Source: Epiperipatus broadwayi
Lineage: Eukaryota; Onychophora; Udeonychophora; Euonychophora; Peripatidae
Length of the DNA: 64,000 nucleotides
Assembly (NCBI GenBank): GCA_028023455.1
Contig: JAQFVV010000021.1
Coordinates: forward strand, 5,048,853-5,112,852
Direction of reading: 5' to 3'
Shown: positions 1 through 10,859 of the stretch, piece after piece
Layout: the number at the start of each line of letters is the position of its first letter
Numbering within the stretch: the stretch's first letter is position 1
The notes under the pieces: generated by a model
Told to the model about the DNA's origin: nothing
The model's input: the letters and a program-made list of their open reading frames with translations, nothing else
Databases searched by the model: none
Made by a program: the position numbers and the translations under genes

Positions 1-290
1 ATGGAAGGATAAGTATGAAGTCATTGATGGAGACCAAAAGGCCAACTGATTGGAAAATCCAAACCAAAGAAACTGTGTCATCCTAATATCATTGAAAAGA
101 TAGGTAAATATATTTTCAATAATAACTGTCTAGACACTTTATTTTTTGTTGAATGACAAGAACTTTAATGAAGGACTATCCTAAAAAGTTAGCCTTAACT
201 TATTCATGTATATTTTCTTTATGTAAAGTTTATTATGTTACATTATATTAAATTTGTGTGTGCATGAATAAATAATGTTTTCTTAAATGT
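1..290 (+). other. possible 3' end of an exon and its 3' UTR (weak)
   Basis: Frame 2 is open from the window edge to a TGA at about position 47-49 (ends ...KYEVIDGDQKAN). This is followed by A+T-rich sequence with an AATAAA at 267-272. That is what the end of a last exon with a polyadenylation signal would look like, but only 15 codons are visible and the signal is common by chance in such DNA. I do not recognise the peptide. Confidence 0.13.
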
Positions 291-344
291 TATTTGGTCT
301 ATTCTCTCTCTCTTGTCACTACATAACCATTAGTTTAAGAGTAT

Positions 345-415
345 AATTATAAATTTATTAAACGCCCATTGATTACATAAGTAATATTTACTGAAGCTAT
401 AACCTCGATAATATA
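345..415 (-). repeat. fragment of palindromic repeat family R1
   Basis: About 60 bases match 15121-15175 (ATTATAAATTTATTAA...CATTGATTAC.TAAGTAATATTTACTGA.GCTATA). After that the copy follows the reverse complement of the right arm of the 15.1-kb copy (AACCTCGATAATAT). It is therefore one arm of the inverted-repeat element described at 15153-15262. Confidence 0.55.
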
Positions 416-419
416 CGTA

Positions 420-2081
420 TAAATATCTAATGTGTTAAGTTACATGCACTGGACCCCCTGACTAAGAGTAGAAGTTATCTTGGGATATTTCAAGCATTGG
501 ATTCATGACCTGTCATAGCAGCATGCCAGCTATATATAATCTATATAGTTGGATGGTGCCGAAGTTTTATCCTCAAAATAAATAAAATGCTTTGGATGGT
601 GGGTGTTTGTTCCAACAGTAAAAAGAAGGGCTATGGTCAGGAAATGTCATTATGATTATGCTTTGTATAGGCTCAAACTGACTGTAGGTATCATTGATGG
701 TTAAGCTATCAATGGTATTCTTCCCTCTGCTTGGAATGCCGGTCCATTCCATGGTCATTATAGAAAACAAGATAATTACAAAATATAAATAAAGTAAAAA
801 TGTAGTAAATAATAGATATTAAATAATATATAAAATAATAAAAAAGTATTATTAAATAAATAATGTCTGGATATAATAAAATAACATACAGAGAATAAAT
901 AAAGAATATTCTGAATATCAGGCTGATAAAATTAAAGGGGAAAGTATTGCAGGTGGATCCGGTGCAATATATATATATATAAATAAAGCGAGTCATATAT
1001 ATGTATCTTGTTGAATTTCACTTGAAAAGATCTATTTATAAATAGACAAAACCATGGTTGTGGAAAAATTTTAGTTAAATTTGTTTTTTGGCTAGTATTG
1101 CAATGTTATATGATTTTCAATTTTAGGATGCTACAATAATTAATTATTCTATCAATAACTTTGGCTTCAACTTGGAAAATACTGGTGAATTATTCTCTTC
1201 CTTTCTAACCAATTTCCACTTGCCAGTTTTCTGATCTACTGCCTTAGTACTTTGAATTACTTAAGTAGCTAAAAGTCTAAACTGTAAAAACAAATACTGA
1301 TTACAGTCACTACTTCTTTTTATAGCGTATCAACTGTCCACATAAATGTTATTTGGTTAACATATACAAATTTAATTAATTAAATGTTTCAATTAACTTC
1401 TGTTTTTCATTGTTAATTACAAATAAATATGTTAATTATCATGTTTCTTAATTAACTTCTACATTTAATTTAAATGAATCCAAATTCAAGTTCCAAATCT
1501 AATTTGCAAACAATTATAAATTTATGTTCAATCTTAATAAATTTTCTTCCGATTACAAATGTGGTTATGAAGTCACATTAATTTACTTTTCCATTCTTTT
1601 CACATTGGATTAGATCTATTGTTGAACTGTATGAGACATGCAAGCGTGGTCACCTATAAACAAGATACTATTCCAGACTCGTTCCTTGCTGATATACTTC
1701 ATATTAGTCCTTTTATCCGGTGTCAAGCAAGATATCAATATTGAACATTCATCCCCCAGATTATCATGTAATATATTCTATGTTTAACTGTTATCATGTG
1801 TTGTAACCAAATTTCTGAATAAAAATTCTATATTTTATAAAAAATAAAAAAATAAAAACTAATATTTTAAAGTAACGAGCAGAACAATTGTTTGCGAGCA
1901 GAACAATTTCGTTTTCAATTTTTTCTTTTGATTTTCATAAAAGTTAATCCTCTTAATAAGAACAAATATTATTTATATTAATTTTATATAATTATTTATC
2001 CTAAGATATTTACTGAAATATAGGGATCAAAAGAAGCCACTCGTTCAAATTTAAATATGCTACCAAATACTGGATACATAT
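420..2081. other. A+T-rich non-genic sequence
   Basis: No coding frame, RNA gene or repeat could be recognised. Short simple-sequence runs occur, such as TA steps near 968-980 and an A-rich stretch near 1840-1855. A 13-base motif, GAGCAGAACAATT, is repeated at about 1877 and 1898. Confidence 0.5.
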
Positions 2082-2087
2082 ATATAT

Positions 2088-3724
2088 TGTGACACTACAA
2101 TTCTTTTCCTTCCCCTAATAACTGAATCTTAATTATTAGAATCACCACTGAGGGCACCACCAAGGATTACTCTCTTGGAACCTGGCCACGTAACTTTACG
2201 TAAACCTGGTTTATTTTCGAACTAGATTCACCGATTACAAATTTTGTTTATAATCTGACAGGGGTTTTCACTTAAGGACACTAACTAATTATTATAAATA
2301 ATTAAAGAATTCAAATATACGTTGGATACAAAAAAATTACTTTCCTTTATTATTATTATTATTAATAACATTATATTTCTGCCCAATCCAGAGAGAACTG
2401 ACTTACAATTTCTGATTTTCAAACTGTTAACTTTCTAAGTATTCTTCCCAAATATCTACCATGGATTTACTCGCGCTGACACTAACACTGCGGATTCTAG
2501 CAGGCATGTATACAAAGGCAACTTATAGTATATAATCTTTCCTGAAGTTTATTTTTAAACCCCACTTTATTTGGTAAATAAATAACTTGCAAAAACTTAA
2601 AATGAACGTATAAGTGTCTTTCGTTTTCTTATACTTTCAACACTTCCCTTATTTTCTGCTAACAAGCAAGTAATGCCCCAAGGTTCTCTGTTGCTTGGCA
2701 GCGCACTTTTATAACCCCACCCTGTTGTTACCCTCTAGATCCAACAGATATTAAATAATTTAATATACAATCATACCAATATTTCATAAAAATATTTAAC
2801 GAGAATTAACATAAATAGTTTACAATATTAAATAAATTTATTTCCCCACCTCTATTGTTGAAACATTCGTAACAAATATAATAAACGAAAAATAAATCAA
2901 AGATAAAGTTCTATTACGCTTTAACTAAAGTTCCCATTAATTGAAAAGTTTATAATTACCCTGATCGATCAGAGTGAAGTGGTCTGACTTTCATAGATTC
3001 ACATTCCATTTGTCGTGCCTTTGTCCTTGTATATGAGAATTCCGATGTGTCCATGGATGTTCCTTTGGTTGTCCGGCTAGCGATATACATTTCTTTCCCT
3101 TCCTTGACTCTTTCGGTAGCTTCATTCAGATGGAGTGGTGGCCAATTCCCCAAAGGGGAAGGTTTTGATAGCTTTAGCCGCTATGCATTTGCAAAGAGTC
3201 CGCAAAATAAATTTCTATAATAATTTTTGATTCGGAGCACAGCTTCTCTCTCTTTTTTTTTCTTTATTGTCCTTGCTGGTCTCTCAAGTCAACTGACTTA
3301 CTCTAAAAGCGATTTTATCTCCTATCTCTTATCTTTTTTTTCTTTTTAATTAGCATAACAGCAATTATTAACCAAATACTTTTAGTTTGTGAAAGTTTCA
3401 ACAATAGAGTCTAATTACTACCAACAATCTAATTTTGTTTTCTTTCCCCCACCCTTTTATCTCTCGAGTTTTCTCCCTTTTAATTAAACACTTTTAACAT
3501 TTTTGACAATAAATTATATTTTATCTTTTTTCTTTTTTTTTTTTTTAAATTTTTGCTCAAATCTATAGCAAAAATAAAAGTTTAAGATTTTACCCTTCCC
3601 ATTAAATTAAAATCATTTGTTAATTTTTATTTTACAAACTATTTAACTTCGGAAAATATCTATGATGAAATTATAAATATGTGAGCTTATATATATATAT
3701 GAGCTGACTTAAAATATCAGCTCA
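2088..3724 (-). repeat. 3' LTR of the gag-only element
   Basis: The downstream LTR in element orientation and near-identical partner of 4983-6623. Many of the differences between the two are CG in one copy against CA or TG in the other, which is the mark of methylated-CpG decay. The 65-codon ORF at 2956-3153 is not kept open as a coding unit in the other LTR. Confidence 0.82.
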
Positions 3725-3764
3725 TTGCCCTATTTGTCATATAAAAAAAAACAATAAAAAAACT

Positions 3765-4640
3765 TTAATTGCCCCGAGGTGACTTGTCCCAAATTTTCTT
3801 GGGGTTATAGTTACTTGTACTCATGGGTTCGTTACAGTTCTCCCATCTAACTTTACTTTCTCCACCTACCCCCTGGTCTTCCCATTCTATATCTTGTAAT
3901 ATTTCTAATGCTTCCTCAATGGATAGCCGACGGTTTTCGGCCAACTTACGTTGCACACCTGATGGAAGGTTAAATCTGATAGTTCGCACTATCTGGAATT
4001 GATCCATCGGATATGCCTCCAAGGCTCTCAATTTTGCCGCTTGACATTGGAAAAACTGGCTATACATACCGTCTTTGTCCGCTTTATACTTTTCTTGCGA
4101 TATCTTCATGCGTATGGTTTCTTGTTTCTCCACGCTCCAAAACCCTCGCAAAATCATAGTTCGATATTCTTGGAATGTAGGGGGTTTGTAATTTACCGCC
4201 TTCCACCATTCCCTAGCGGAACCACTCAAATGGCTCGTTGCTATTATGATCTTCTCTTTTTCTTTCGACTTATGGACATAGAAAAAATCACCTAGACTGT
4301 CCAAGTAGTCAAAAGGGCTTTCCTCCCTTTCCCATTTAAATGTTTTTATGTGTATAAATTTCGCCAACGTGACCCTATCGAACTCTTCTTCTCCAGATTC
4401 GTTGAGCTTTCTTTCCATTACCTCTTTCTCTCGGTTTATTTGTATAGCCTTCTTGTTCGGGATTTCTTTAGTTTCCCCTGTAAACTGCTCTGTCTCTTCG
4501 TTTTCTGTCTTTTTTTCCTCTTTACTGACTTTATGGTCCGCTGGGTCTATGACTTTCTTTTTTTTTTCATTGTTCCTATTCTTTTCCCTCTCTTTTAATT
4601 CATTCACATCTTTCCTCAATTCTTGTATCATGCCTTTCAT
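3765..4640 (-). CDS. gag-like capsid protein of an LTR retrotransposon
   Basis: A 291-residue ORF. Residues about 1-85 are charged, rich in K and E, and probably coiled-coil. Residues about 90-250 carry the retrotransposon gag core: a WEREESPFDYLDSL region, SGSAREWWKAV, and a segment around PMDQFQIVRTIRFNLPSGVQ typical of Ty3/gypsy-type gag (family knowledge). It would form the particle that packages element RNA. There is no CCHC zinc knuckle, and the ORF stops about 40 bases from the 3' LTR, so no pol can follow. In another frame immediately upstream, an open stretch starting at an ATG near 4777 (about 34 codons) ends at a TGA overlapping this start and also looks coiled-coil. The native gag probably began there and a one-base shift near 4645 now splits it. 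Antisense ORFs over the same span are shadows. Confidence 0.72.
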   Translation of the reverse strand: MKGMIQELRKDVNELKEREKNRNNEKKKKVIDPADHKVSKEEKKTENEETEQFTGETKEIPNKKAIQINREKEVMERKLNESGEEEFDRVTLAKFIHIKTFKWEREESPFDYLDSLGDFFYVHKSKEKEKIIIATSHLSGSAREWWKAVNYKPPTFQEYRTMILRGFWSVEKQETIRMKISQEKYKADKDGMYSQFFQCQAAKLRALEAYPMDQFQIVRTIRFNLPSGVQRKLAENRRLSIEEALEILQDIEWEDQGVGGESKVRWENCNEPMSTSNYNPKKIWDKSPRGN

Positions 4641-4928
4641 TTCTTTATTTCTTTACGGTCTTCCATTACAATTTCTTTGAGCTCAGCGATAGCTCTCAAT
4701 ATTTCTTGTAACTGACACCACTTGGGGTTTTTAAATGTTACCACCGGGCTTTCCATGCTACTTTCATCCTCAATCATATTTTATTCTTTTGTTTTCTTTA
4801 ATTTTATATTCGAACTCATAACCCTCCCTACGAGAATACTGACATACCACCACCATCTGAAATCCACCACCCTTACTAAATTTTTTTTTTTTTTTAAAAC
4901 TCTGATCTCTGGACGTTTCTCTTGTTAA

Positions 4929-4953
4929 CTAGCCCGACACGTTGGAAGCGCCA
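4929..4953 (-). promoter_or_regulatory. possible primer-binding region of the LTR element
   Basis: On the minus strand, about 30 bases inside the 5' LTR, lies TGGCGCTTCCAACGTGTCGG. It resembles the TGGCGCCCAACGTGGGGC-type block near the primer-binding site of many Ty3/gypsy elements. It does not abut the LTR as a canonical site would, so the role is uncertain. Confidence 0.3.
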
Positions 4954-4982
4954 TTTTCTATCTTTCCTCCTCTTACCTCCTC

Positions 4983-6623
4983 TGTGACACTACAATTCTT
5001 TTCCTTCCCCTAATAACTAAATCTTAATTATTAGAATCGCCGCCGAGGGCGCCACCAAGGATTTCTCTCTTGGAACCTGGCCACGTAACTTTACGTAAAC
5101 CTGGTCTTATTTTCGAACGGCGATTCACCGATTACAAATTTTGTTTATAATCTGACAGGGGTTTTCACTTAAGGACACTAACTAATTATTATAAATAATT
5201 AAAGAATTCAAATATACGTTGGATTCAAAAAAATTACTTTCCTTTATTATTATTATTATTAATAACATTATATTTCTGCCTGATCCAGAGAGAACTGACT
5301 TACAATTTCTGATTTTCAAACTGTTAACTTTCTAAGTATTCTTCCCAAATATCTACCATGGATTTACTCGTGCTGACACTAACACTGCGGATTCTAGCAG
5401 GCGTGTATACAAAGGCGACTTATAGTATATAATCTTTCCTGAAGTTTATTTTTAAACCCCACTTTATTTGGTAAATAAATAACTTGCAAAAACTTAAAAT
5501 GAACATATAAGTGTCTTTCGTTTTCTTATACTTTCAACACTTCCCTTATTTTCTGCTAACAAGCAAGTAACGCCCCAAGGTTCTCTGTTGCTTGGCAGCG
5601 CACTTTTATACCCCCACCCTGTTGTTACCCTCTAGATCGAACAGATATTAAATAATTTAATATACAGTCATACCAATATTTCATAAAAATATTTAACGAG
5701 AATTAACATAAATAGTTTACAATATTAAATAAATTTATTTCCCCACCTCTATTGTTGAAACATTCGTAACAAATATAATAAACGAAAAATAAATCAAAGA
5801 TAAAGTTCTATTACGCTTTAACTAAAGTTCCCATTAATTGAAAAGTTTATAATTACCCTGATCGATCAGAGCGAAGTGGTCTGACTTTCATAGATTCACA
5901 TTCCATTTGTCATGCCTTTGTCCTTGTATATGAGAATTCTGGTGTGTCCATGGATGTTCCTTTGGTTGTCTGGCTAGCGATATACATTTCTTTCCCTTCC
6001 TTGACTCTTTCGGTAGCTTCATTCAGATGGAGTGGCAGCCAATTCCCCAAAGGGGAAGGTTTTGATAGCTTTAGCCGCTATGCATTTGCAAAGAGTCCGC
6101 AAAATAAATTTCTATAATAATTTTTGATTCGGAGCACAGCTTCTCTCTCTTTTTTTTTCTTTATTGTCCTTGCTGGTCTCTCAAGTCAACTGACTTACTC
6201 TAAAAGCGATTTTATCTCCTATCTCTTATCTTTTTTTTTCTTTTTAATTAGCGTAACAGCAATTATTAACCAAATACTTTTAGTTTGTGAAAGTTTCAAC
6301 AATAGAGTCTAATTACTACCAACAATCTAATTTTGTTTTCTTTCCCCCACCCTTTTATCTCTCGAGTTTTCTCCCTTTTAATTAAACACTTTTAACATTT
6401 TTGACAATAAATTATATTTTATCTTTTTTCTTTTTAAAAATTTTTGCTCAAATCTATAGCAAAAATAAAAGTTTAAGATTTTACCCTTCCCATTAAATTA
6501 AAATCATTTGTTAATTTTTATTTTACAAATTATTTAACTTCGGAAAATATCTATGACGAAATTATAAATATGTGAGCTTATATATATATATATATATATG
6601 AGCTGACTTAAAATATCAGCTCA
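4983..6623 (-). repeat. 5' LTR of the gag-only element
   Basis: The upstream LTR in element orientation, given the minus-strand gag. It is about 1.64 kb, unusually long next to a 1.26-kb interior. It contains a TTA microsatellite near 5246, a CT-rich stretch near 6147, a pyrimidine-rich stretch near 6420, a TA run at 6579-6598, and a small palindrome at its outer edge (GAGCTGA...TCAGCTC). Short ORFs inside it are not conserved in the partner LTR and look spurious. Confidence 0.82.
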
Positions 6624-6694
6624 ATATATATATTTATAATATTTGCCATATTAAAATTTGATTTAATAATATATTGAGTGATATCATAGAGACA

Positions 6695-6730
<36 letters not shown>

Positions 6731-6860
6731 CACATTTAATACAATATTTTTAATAGTTTTTTGATGTAATAATATATTGAGTGATATCATAGAGACATTT
6801 CTATCTATCTCTCTCTCTCTTTCTCTACATACACATATATATTTAATACAATATTTTTTT
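6624..6860. repeat. two-unit tandem repeat with CT and TA microsatellites
   Basis: The block TAATATATTGAGTGATATCA occurs at about 6667 and 6768 (period about 101). Each is followed by ATAGAGACAT, a CT run, a TA or CA run and a TTTAATACAATATTTTT tail. No coding potential; ORFs here merely read the microsatellites. Confidence 0.7.
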
Positions 6861-6878
6861 ATGGATGTTTTTGATGGA

Positions 6879-7064
6879 AATCTTGAATGTGTAGTTATCT
6901 ATTTAAATCAACTTAATTAGAAAGCACTTAACCTAGAACAAATGTTCCATGCCAAGAGTCAGTGTCTGTCAGTTTACTTTAACTACTGACCTGCAACATT
7001 TGTTCTAGATTAAGTGCTTTCTAATTAAGTTGATTTAAATGGATAACTTCACATATTCAAGATT
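6879..7064. mobile_element. MITE-like foldback element
   Basis: Arms of about 68 bases (6879-6946 and 6996-7064) are near-perfect inverted repeats, starting AATCTTGAATGTG. They flank about 50 unrelated bases. No ORF. It fits a miniature inverted-repeat element; no clear target duplication could be read in the A+T-rich flanks. Confidence 0.7.
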
Positions 7065-7130
7065 ACCATATACATATATTTATATATACATACACACAAT
7101 ATATAATCCAATATTTTTAATGAAATACAT

Positions 7131-7595
7131 AGGTGGTAAATTATTTTGTAAATGGAAACTACATTTTTAAATGAAGTAAAATCTACAGCCATGGTATTTC
7201 AAACTGCAGAAATTAGGCTGAGAGAAACAATGATAAACTGTTTGAGCTTAGTATTTAACCTCTTATGTATGAGTTAACAGCGGGACATTATAATTAAGTA
7301 TAGATACACAAAGTACAGCTATTTTTCTTATTTCTCAATTGAAACAAAGGCTCTCTCAACAGTGATTCATGTATTATAAACTAAATATTTTTATTTGAAT
7401 TAATTCAATGGTAAATTATTTTATAAACGAGAATTCCCTTTTTAAATGATATACAACCACTGTTTTAAAATTTAACAATCAATCATTGGTCATGTAGGAT
7501 GAAAGAAAACTAAACTGCCAGGTTACTCCTAATCAATAGATTATACAGGTGGTAAATTATTTTATAAATGGAAGATTCATTTAAAAAGATATATA
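7131..7595. repeat. thrice-repeated 25-45-base motif
   Basis: GGTAAATTATTTTATAAA with related flanks (TTTTTAAATGA) occurs at about 7134, 7410 and 7550. The spacings are about 277 and 139, a 2:1 ratio suggesting an old tandem array of roughly 139-bp units with one decayed unit. The rest of 7065-8180 holds only microsatellites (TA/CA near 7803 and 7979). Confidence 0.4.
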
Positions 7596-8180
7596 TATAT
7601 ATTGAATATTTTTTTCATGGATTTTTAGTTTGATAAAGAATGGAAATTAAGAGATTCTATCCATGTGAACAGAGATAACTTTAGCTTTTGATGTTGTCAG
7701 GAAACTCAATTTCCCACTAATTGGCAATCTTTCTGAAGTTAAACAAGTTTTCTTCATTAATTTATAATAACTCTCTTGTTGGGTTTATTGAAATAAAATT
7801 AGGTATATATATACACACACAATCTTCATTCATCTTGATATAAATATTGCTGATAATGAAATGCTAAAGATACAATTCCTAGATAATTTTGCACTAAACA
7901 ATGGTAAATAAATCAAGTAGGTTTTGATATACTATAAATATGATGGACCCACTGTACATTATTAAGGTATCATTAAAGCACACACACACATATATATATA
8001 ATTCGAATGAATGCCTGTATAATGATCTAATACTGCTTAATTTCCAGATTCTTGAATATTTTACTCATTGTAATAATGGACTCCTTTCATCTCTTTATCT
8101 ATAATACTTTTCTACTTTTACCTTCTATCTTCCCAAACAGTATACACTTATCTAATTAATTATATATTTTTATTAAACAA

Positions 8181-8614
8181 AGTTAAAATTGAAATAAATC
8201 AAGATACTGCAAATCTCTAGTGCTCATTACAATACTTAACTGACAGCCAATCAGATGGCACAGATAGCTGTCGAACTGACATCCAAACCTAAACACACAA
8301 CAAAGATTTTATGAGAAAAGGGCAGCCACCCTTTTCTGTACTATTCTTTCTATATATCTAAGCCAGTTGTAAGCACTTAGGTTTGAAAGCTTGAAGCTTT
8401 AAATATCTTCACAATTAACCCACTGAGTCTAAATCATAAACATACAATGCGAATACAGAAAGGGGTGGCTGCCCATTTCTTGTAAAATCTTTGTTGTGTG
8501 TTTAGGTTTGTATGTCATTTCGACAGCTATCCATGCCATCTGATTGGCTGTCAGTTAAGTATTGTAACGAGCGCTAGAGATTTACAGTATCTCGATTTAT
8601 TTCAATTTTCAACT
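8181..8614. mobile_element. MITE-like element with about 160-bp inverted repeats
   Basis: Left arm 8181-8340 and right arm 8455-8614 are inverted copies (AGTT.AAATTGAAATAAATC...GGCAGCCACCC), with small differences. They flank about 115 bp of unrelated sequence. No ORF. Termini AGTT...AACT. It is probably a non-autonomous DNA transposon or a foldback. Confidence 0.75.
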
Positions 8615-9397
8615 ATCGGCGCTTCACAAATTAAAATATTATTTAAACAAAGTCAAATAATTGCAAGTTAAACATTAAAATCCAGGTGAAAGTTCAGACT
8701 AATCCAAACTGCTTGCGAAAATTCTGCTACAAATTTTGTTAAACATTCTGAAATTTTCACTCAAGTAGTAAAATTAGAATTTGAAATAGAAAACACACAT
8801 TTCTATAAATGGATTGATCTACATCCCATACAAAAGTTCAAAGATACACAACTTGAAATGAAACAGTATAATACTGCAATAACAATGAGATGGAACATTT
8901 TTCAATGGACATTCTATATGGGAATTACTAATAAAACACACACACACCACTAATTTAAAACATCTAATGAGAAGTTCAAAAATGTTTTATATTAGTGTAA
9001 ATTTATAACTTGGATTTATGTAAATCAAAGCCTTTCTATATCTCATTATATAATTTTCCACGCATGGCAGAGTTTAGTGCAATGATAAGAGTTGATGCTA
9101 GAGTTCAAATATCCATGGATTATGGCTTAACCATAAAACATCTGATTTTTAAATTTCATATGTGATTGGACGGAAGTAACTGGATTTCCCACTGAGCTAT
9201 ATAAACATCAATCAACTATGAAAAGGTAGGATGATACCAATCTATCATTTAACTTTGCTGATATTTAAGCTTAACTAAATGACATTATAATTTCCGAGGA
9301 TGAAATTTTCCATTATTTTAATTTTATATACAGAATAAATAATCTGAAATCCCTATTTAAGTATTCAGATGATTAATACAGAGCGCAGTTTTAAATA
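8615..9397. other. A+T-rich non-genic sequence
   Basis: No gene seen. A weak tRNA-like stretch near 9065-9120 (TTTAGTGCAATGATAAGAG followed by GAGTTCAAAT) may be a decayed SINE head but is not convincing alone. Confidence 0.35.
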
Positions 9398-9511
9398 CCT
9401 CCAAATATCAAATGAAACATCTGTGTTAATAAATGTAGCAATAAATATTCATAGCCTCCAAATATCAAATGAAACATCAGTGTTAATAAATGTAGCAATA
9501 AATATTCATAG
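9398..9511. repeat. 57-bp tandem duplication
   Basis: Two adjacent 57-base units (9398-9454 and 9455-9511) differ at one base, so the duplication is recent. Because 57 is a multiple of three it creates a repeated 19-residue segment in a 67-codon plus-strand ORF. Nothing else suggests that the ORF is coding. Confidence 0.9.
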
Positions 9512-9597
9512 CCAAATGGAACACACAACTGAAACTTTAGCTGTCCATCTAATATCATCTTCTTACCTTTAGTTTAGCTCTGAGCATTTAGAGAGAT

Positions 9598-9762
9598 TTC
9601 AAAAGACCTAGAAATAAATCATACGTATGATGGATAGAAACAATAAGGGAGGTTGCTGATGTGTTGTAAAAAAGATAGGCTAGAAATTGGAAAAGGTGGA
9701 TTAAATTTGGAGAGACCTTCATCTTATAGTTGATTGATAATAGCTGAAAATGATTATGATGA
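9598..9762 (+). mobile_element. 3' fragment of the RTE-type LINE
   Basis: The plus strand matches the 3' end of the RTE copies at 40432 and 53863 read on their coding strand. It has GAAATTGGAAAAGGTGGATT, GGAGAGACCTTCATC, and then a decayed GATTGATAATAG...GATGAC tail. It is more diverged than the two long copies. Confidence 0.65.
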
Positions 9763-10359
9763 CAAAGTACTGCATCTAGTAGGATATGAAGACACCATAC
9801 ATAAATATTACGATACTCAGCAAAATGTAACAGCAAATTCACTATGTGAAATGCTAACTTACAGGTTTAAGTAATACTATGGTAAATACCTTTCAATCTG
9901 GTGATGATGAGCAAAACTCTGCAATATTTTAAAATTATTCCATCACATGGTCCTTATCAGAGGGTTGGTTACATTTCCAGATGCATCCTCTAATCCCTAA
10001 ACAGTTGCTTAAAGGCATAACCTGTGAAAGATAGTATTTTTGTGTGTAAAAGACAATCCTAAGACCTTTCTCCTAACCTTTTCACATTTCTTTATTAACT
10101 CTTCTCGATTATTGCTTCCTGGTTTTATCTAATATAAAGCAGAGTCTTGGAGAATGATGATTGCTCCCACTACCCTTAAATAATTTTAGTTATAGATAAA
10201 AAGCAACAACAACTTGGACATATATATGAATGAGGATAAAATGAAAATAAGTTGAATTAAAAAATGAGCAACAAAATTTATTAATGGAAATAAAACAAAT
10301 AAATAATTATAACTATATCATTTATGTTTGCATTAAGTGGTTTGAATGCATATGATTGA
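9763..10359. other. A+T-rich non-genic sequence
   Basis: Nothing recognisable; no supported ORF or repeat. Confidence 0.4.
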
Positions 10360-10452
10360 CACCCATATGTTGACCGGAAAATAAACCCAGGCCAGCTGCT
10401 TGGAAGGCAGCTATGCTAACGACTAGACCATCAACGCTTGACGAAACATATG
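10360..10452 (-). mobile_element. tRNA-derived SINE (family S1)
   Basis: On the minus strand: GTTGATGGTCTAGTCGTTAG (A-box region), an anticodon-like arm with loop CTTCCAA, GGCCTGGGTTTATTTTCCGG (B-box region) and a CATATG 3' flank. It aligns with copies at 26463, 35446 and 46284. The loop would read as anticodon UCC, unlike the other copies, so these are repeats rather than working tRNAs. Confidence 0.65.
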
Positions 10453-10604
10453 TTTTTCTTCTAATTAAACACTGGTTTTCATTTTACTTCGCTATTATTT
10501 ACTAATATCCATAGAATTATACTATTCATTAAATTACAGATTTGATAATATCTGACTTACTCTTTTGATTCGTCCATAGCACAACATAAACATTAATATA
10601 TGAA

Positions 10605-10605
<1 letters not shown>

Positions 10606-10661
<56 letters not shown>
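10606..10661. repeat. (TA)n microsatellite
   Basis: About 28 uninterrupted TA units directly beside the foldback at 10663. The ORF across it encodes only YI repeats and is spurious. Confidence 0.95.
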
Positions 10662-10662
<1 letters not shown>

Positions 10663-10853
10663 TTATATAAGGGATTCGAACATAGACTTTCAAGCTCTCT
10701 TCAGCCATCCATTCTATTTCATACAACTGACACACATGTATACTGGAGATAATTTATCTTTTACACATCTGTGGTAATGTGTGCCGGATGTATGAGATAC
10801 AGCAGATGGCTGAAGGGCGCTTGAAAGTCTGGGTTCAAATCCCTTATATAATT
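10663..10853. mobile_element. short inverted dimer of the ribozyme/tRNA-like family 2
   Basis: Two arms of roughly 90 bases meet near 10757. Both have a TTATATAAGGGATT outer edge and the GACTTTCAAGC block. The right arm reads GGGTTCAAATCCC, a good Pol III B box, and contains CTGGAGATAATTTATC, the 3' side of the family-2 hammerhead. The catalytic core itself is missing. Same family as 14525, 35655 and 61323. Confidence 0.65.
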
Positions 10854-10859
10854 ACTTAA

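Larger units (their letters stand above)
2082..6629 (-). mobile_element. gag-only LTR retrotransposon
   Basis: Two direct repeats of about 1.64 kb (2088-3724 and 4983-6623), both TG...CA on the plus strand, flank an interior of only about 1258 bp. The interior's single recognisable ORF is gag-like and on the minus strand, so the element reads right to left. ATATAT stands on both outer sides (2082-2087 and 6624-6629) and could be the target-site duplication, though the local TA repeat makes this ambiguous. No protease, reverse transcriptase, RNase H or integrase is present. The LTRs differ at roughly 2% of positions by eye, so the insertion is fairly young. It is either a non-autonomous family like plant TR-GAG elements or a pol-deleted copy of a Ty3/gypsy-like element. 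Confidence 0.85.

Noticed and set aside
709-996. 95-codon minus-strand ORF, very hydrophobic
   Set aside because: Composition follows A+T-rich DNA (I, Y, F, L); no motif, and it overlaps another ORF in a different frame.
2956-3153. 65-codon ORF in the 3' LTR
   Set aside because: Not preserved as an ORF in the near-identical partner LTR.
3999-4680. Plus-strand ORFs of 82-110 codons
   Set aside because: Antisense shadows of the gag-like ORF.
9369-9572. ORF with a repeated 19-residue segment
   Set aside because: The repeat is explained by a 57-bp DNA duplication, and nothing supports translation.
10529-10735. 68-codon minus-strand ORF rich in YI
   Set aside because: Translation of a (TA)n microsatellite joined to a foldback arm.
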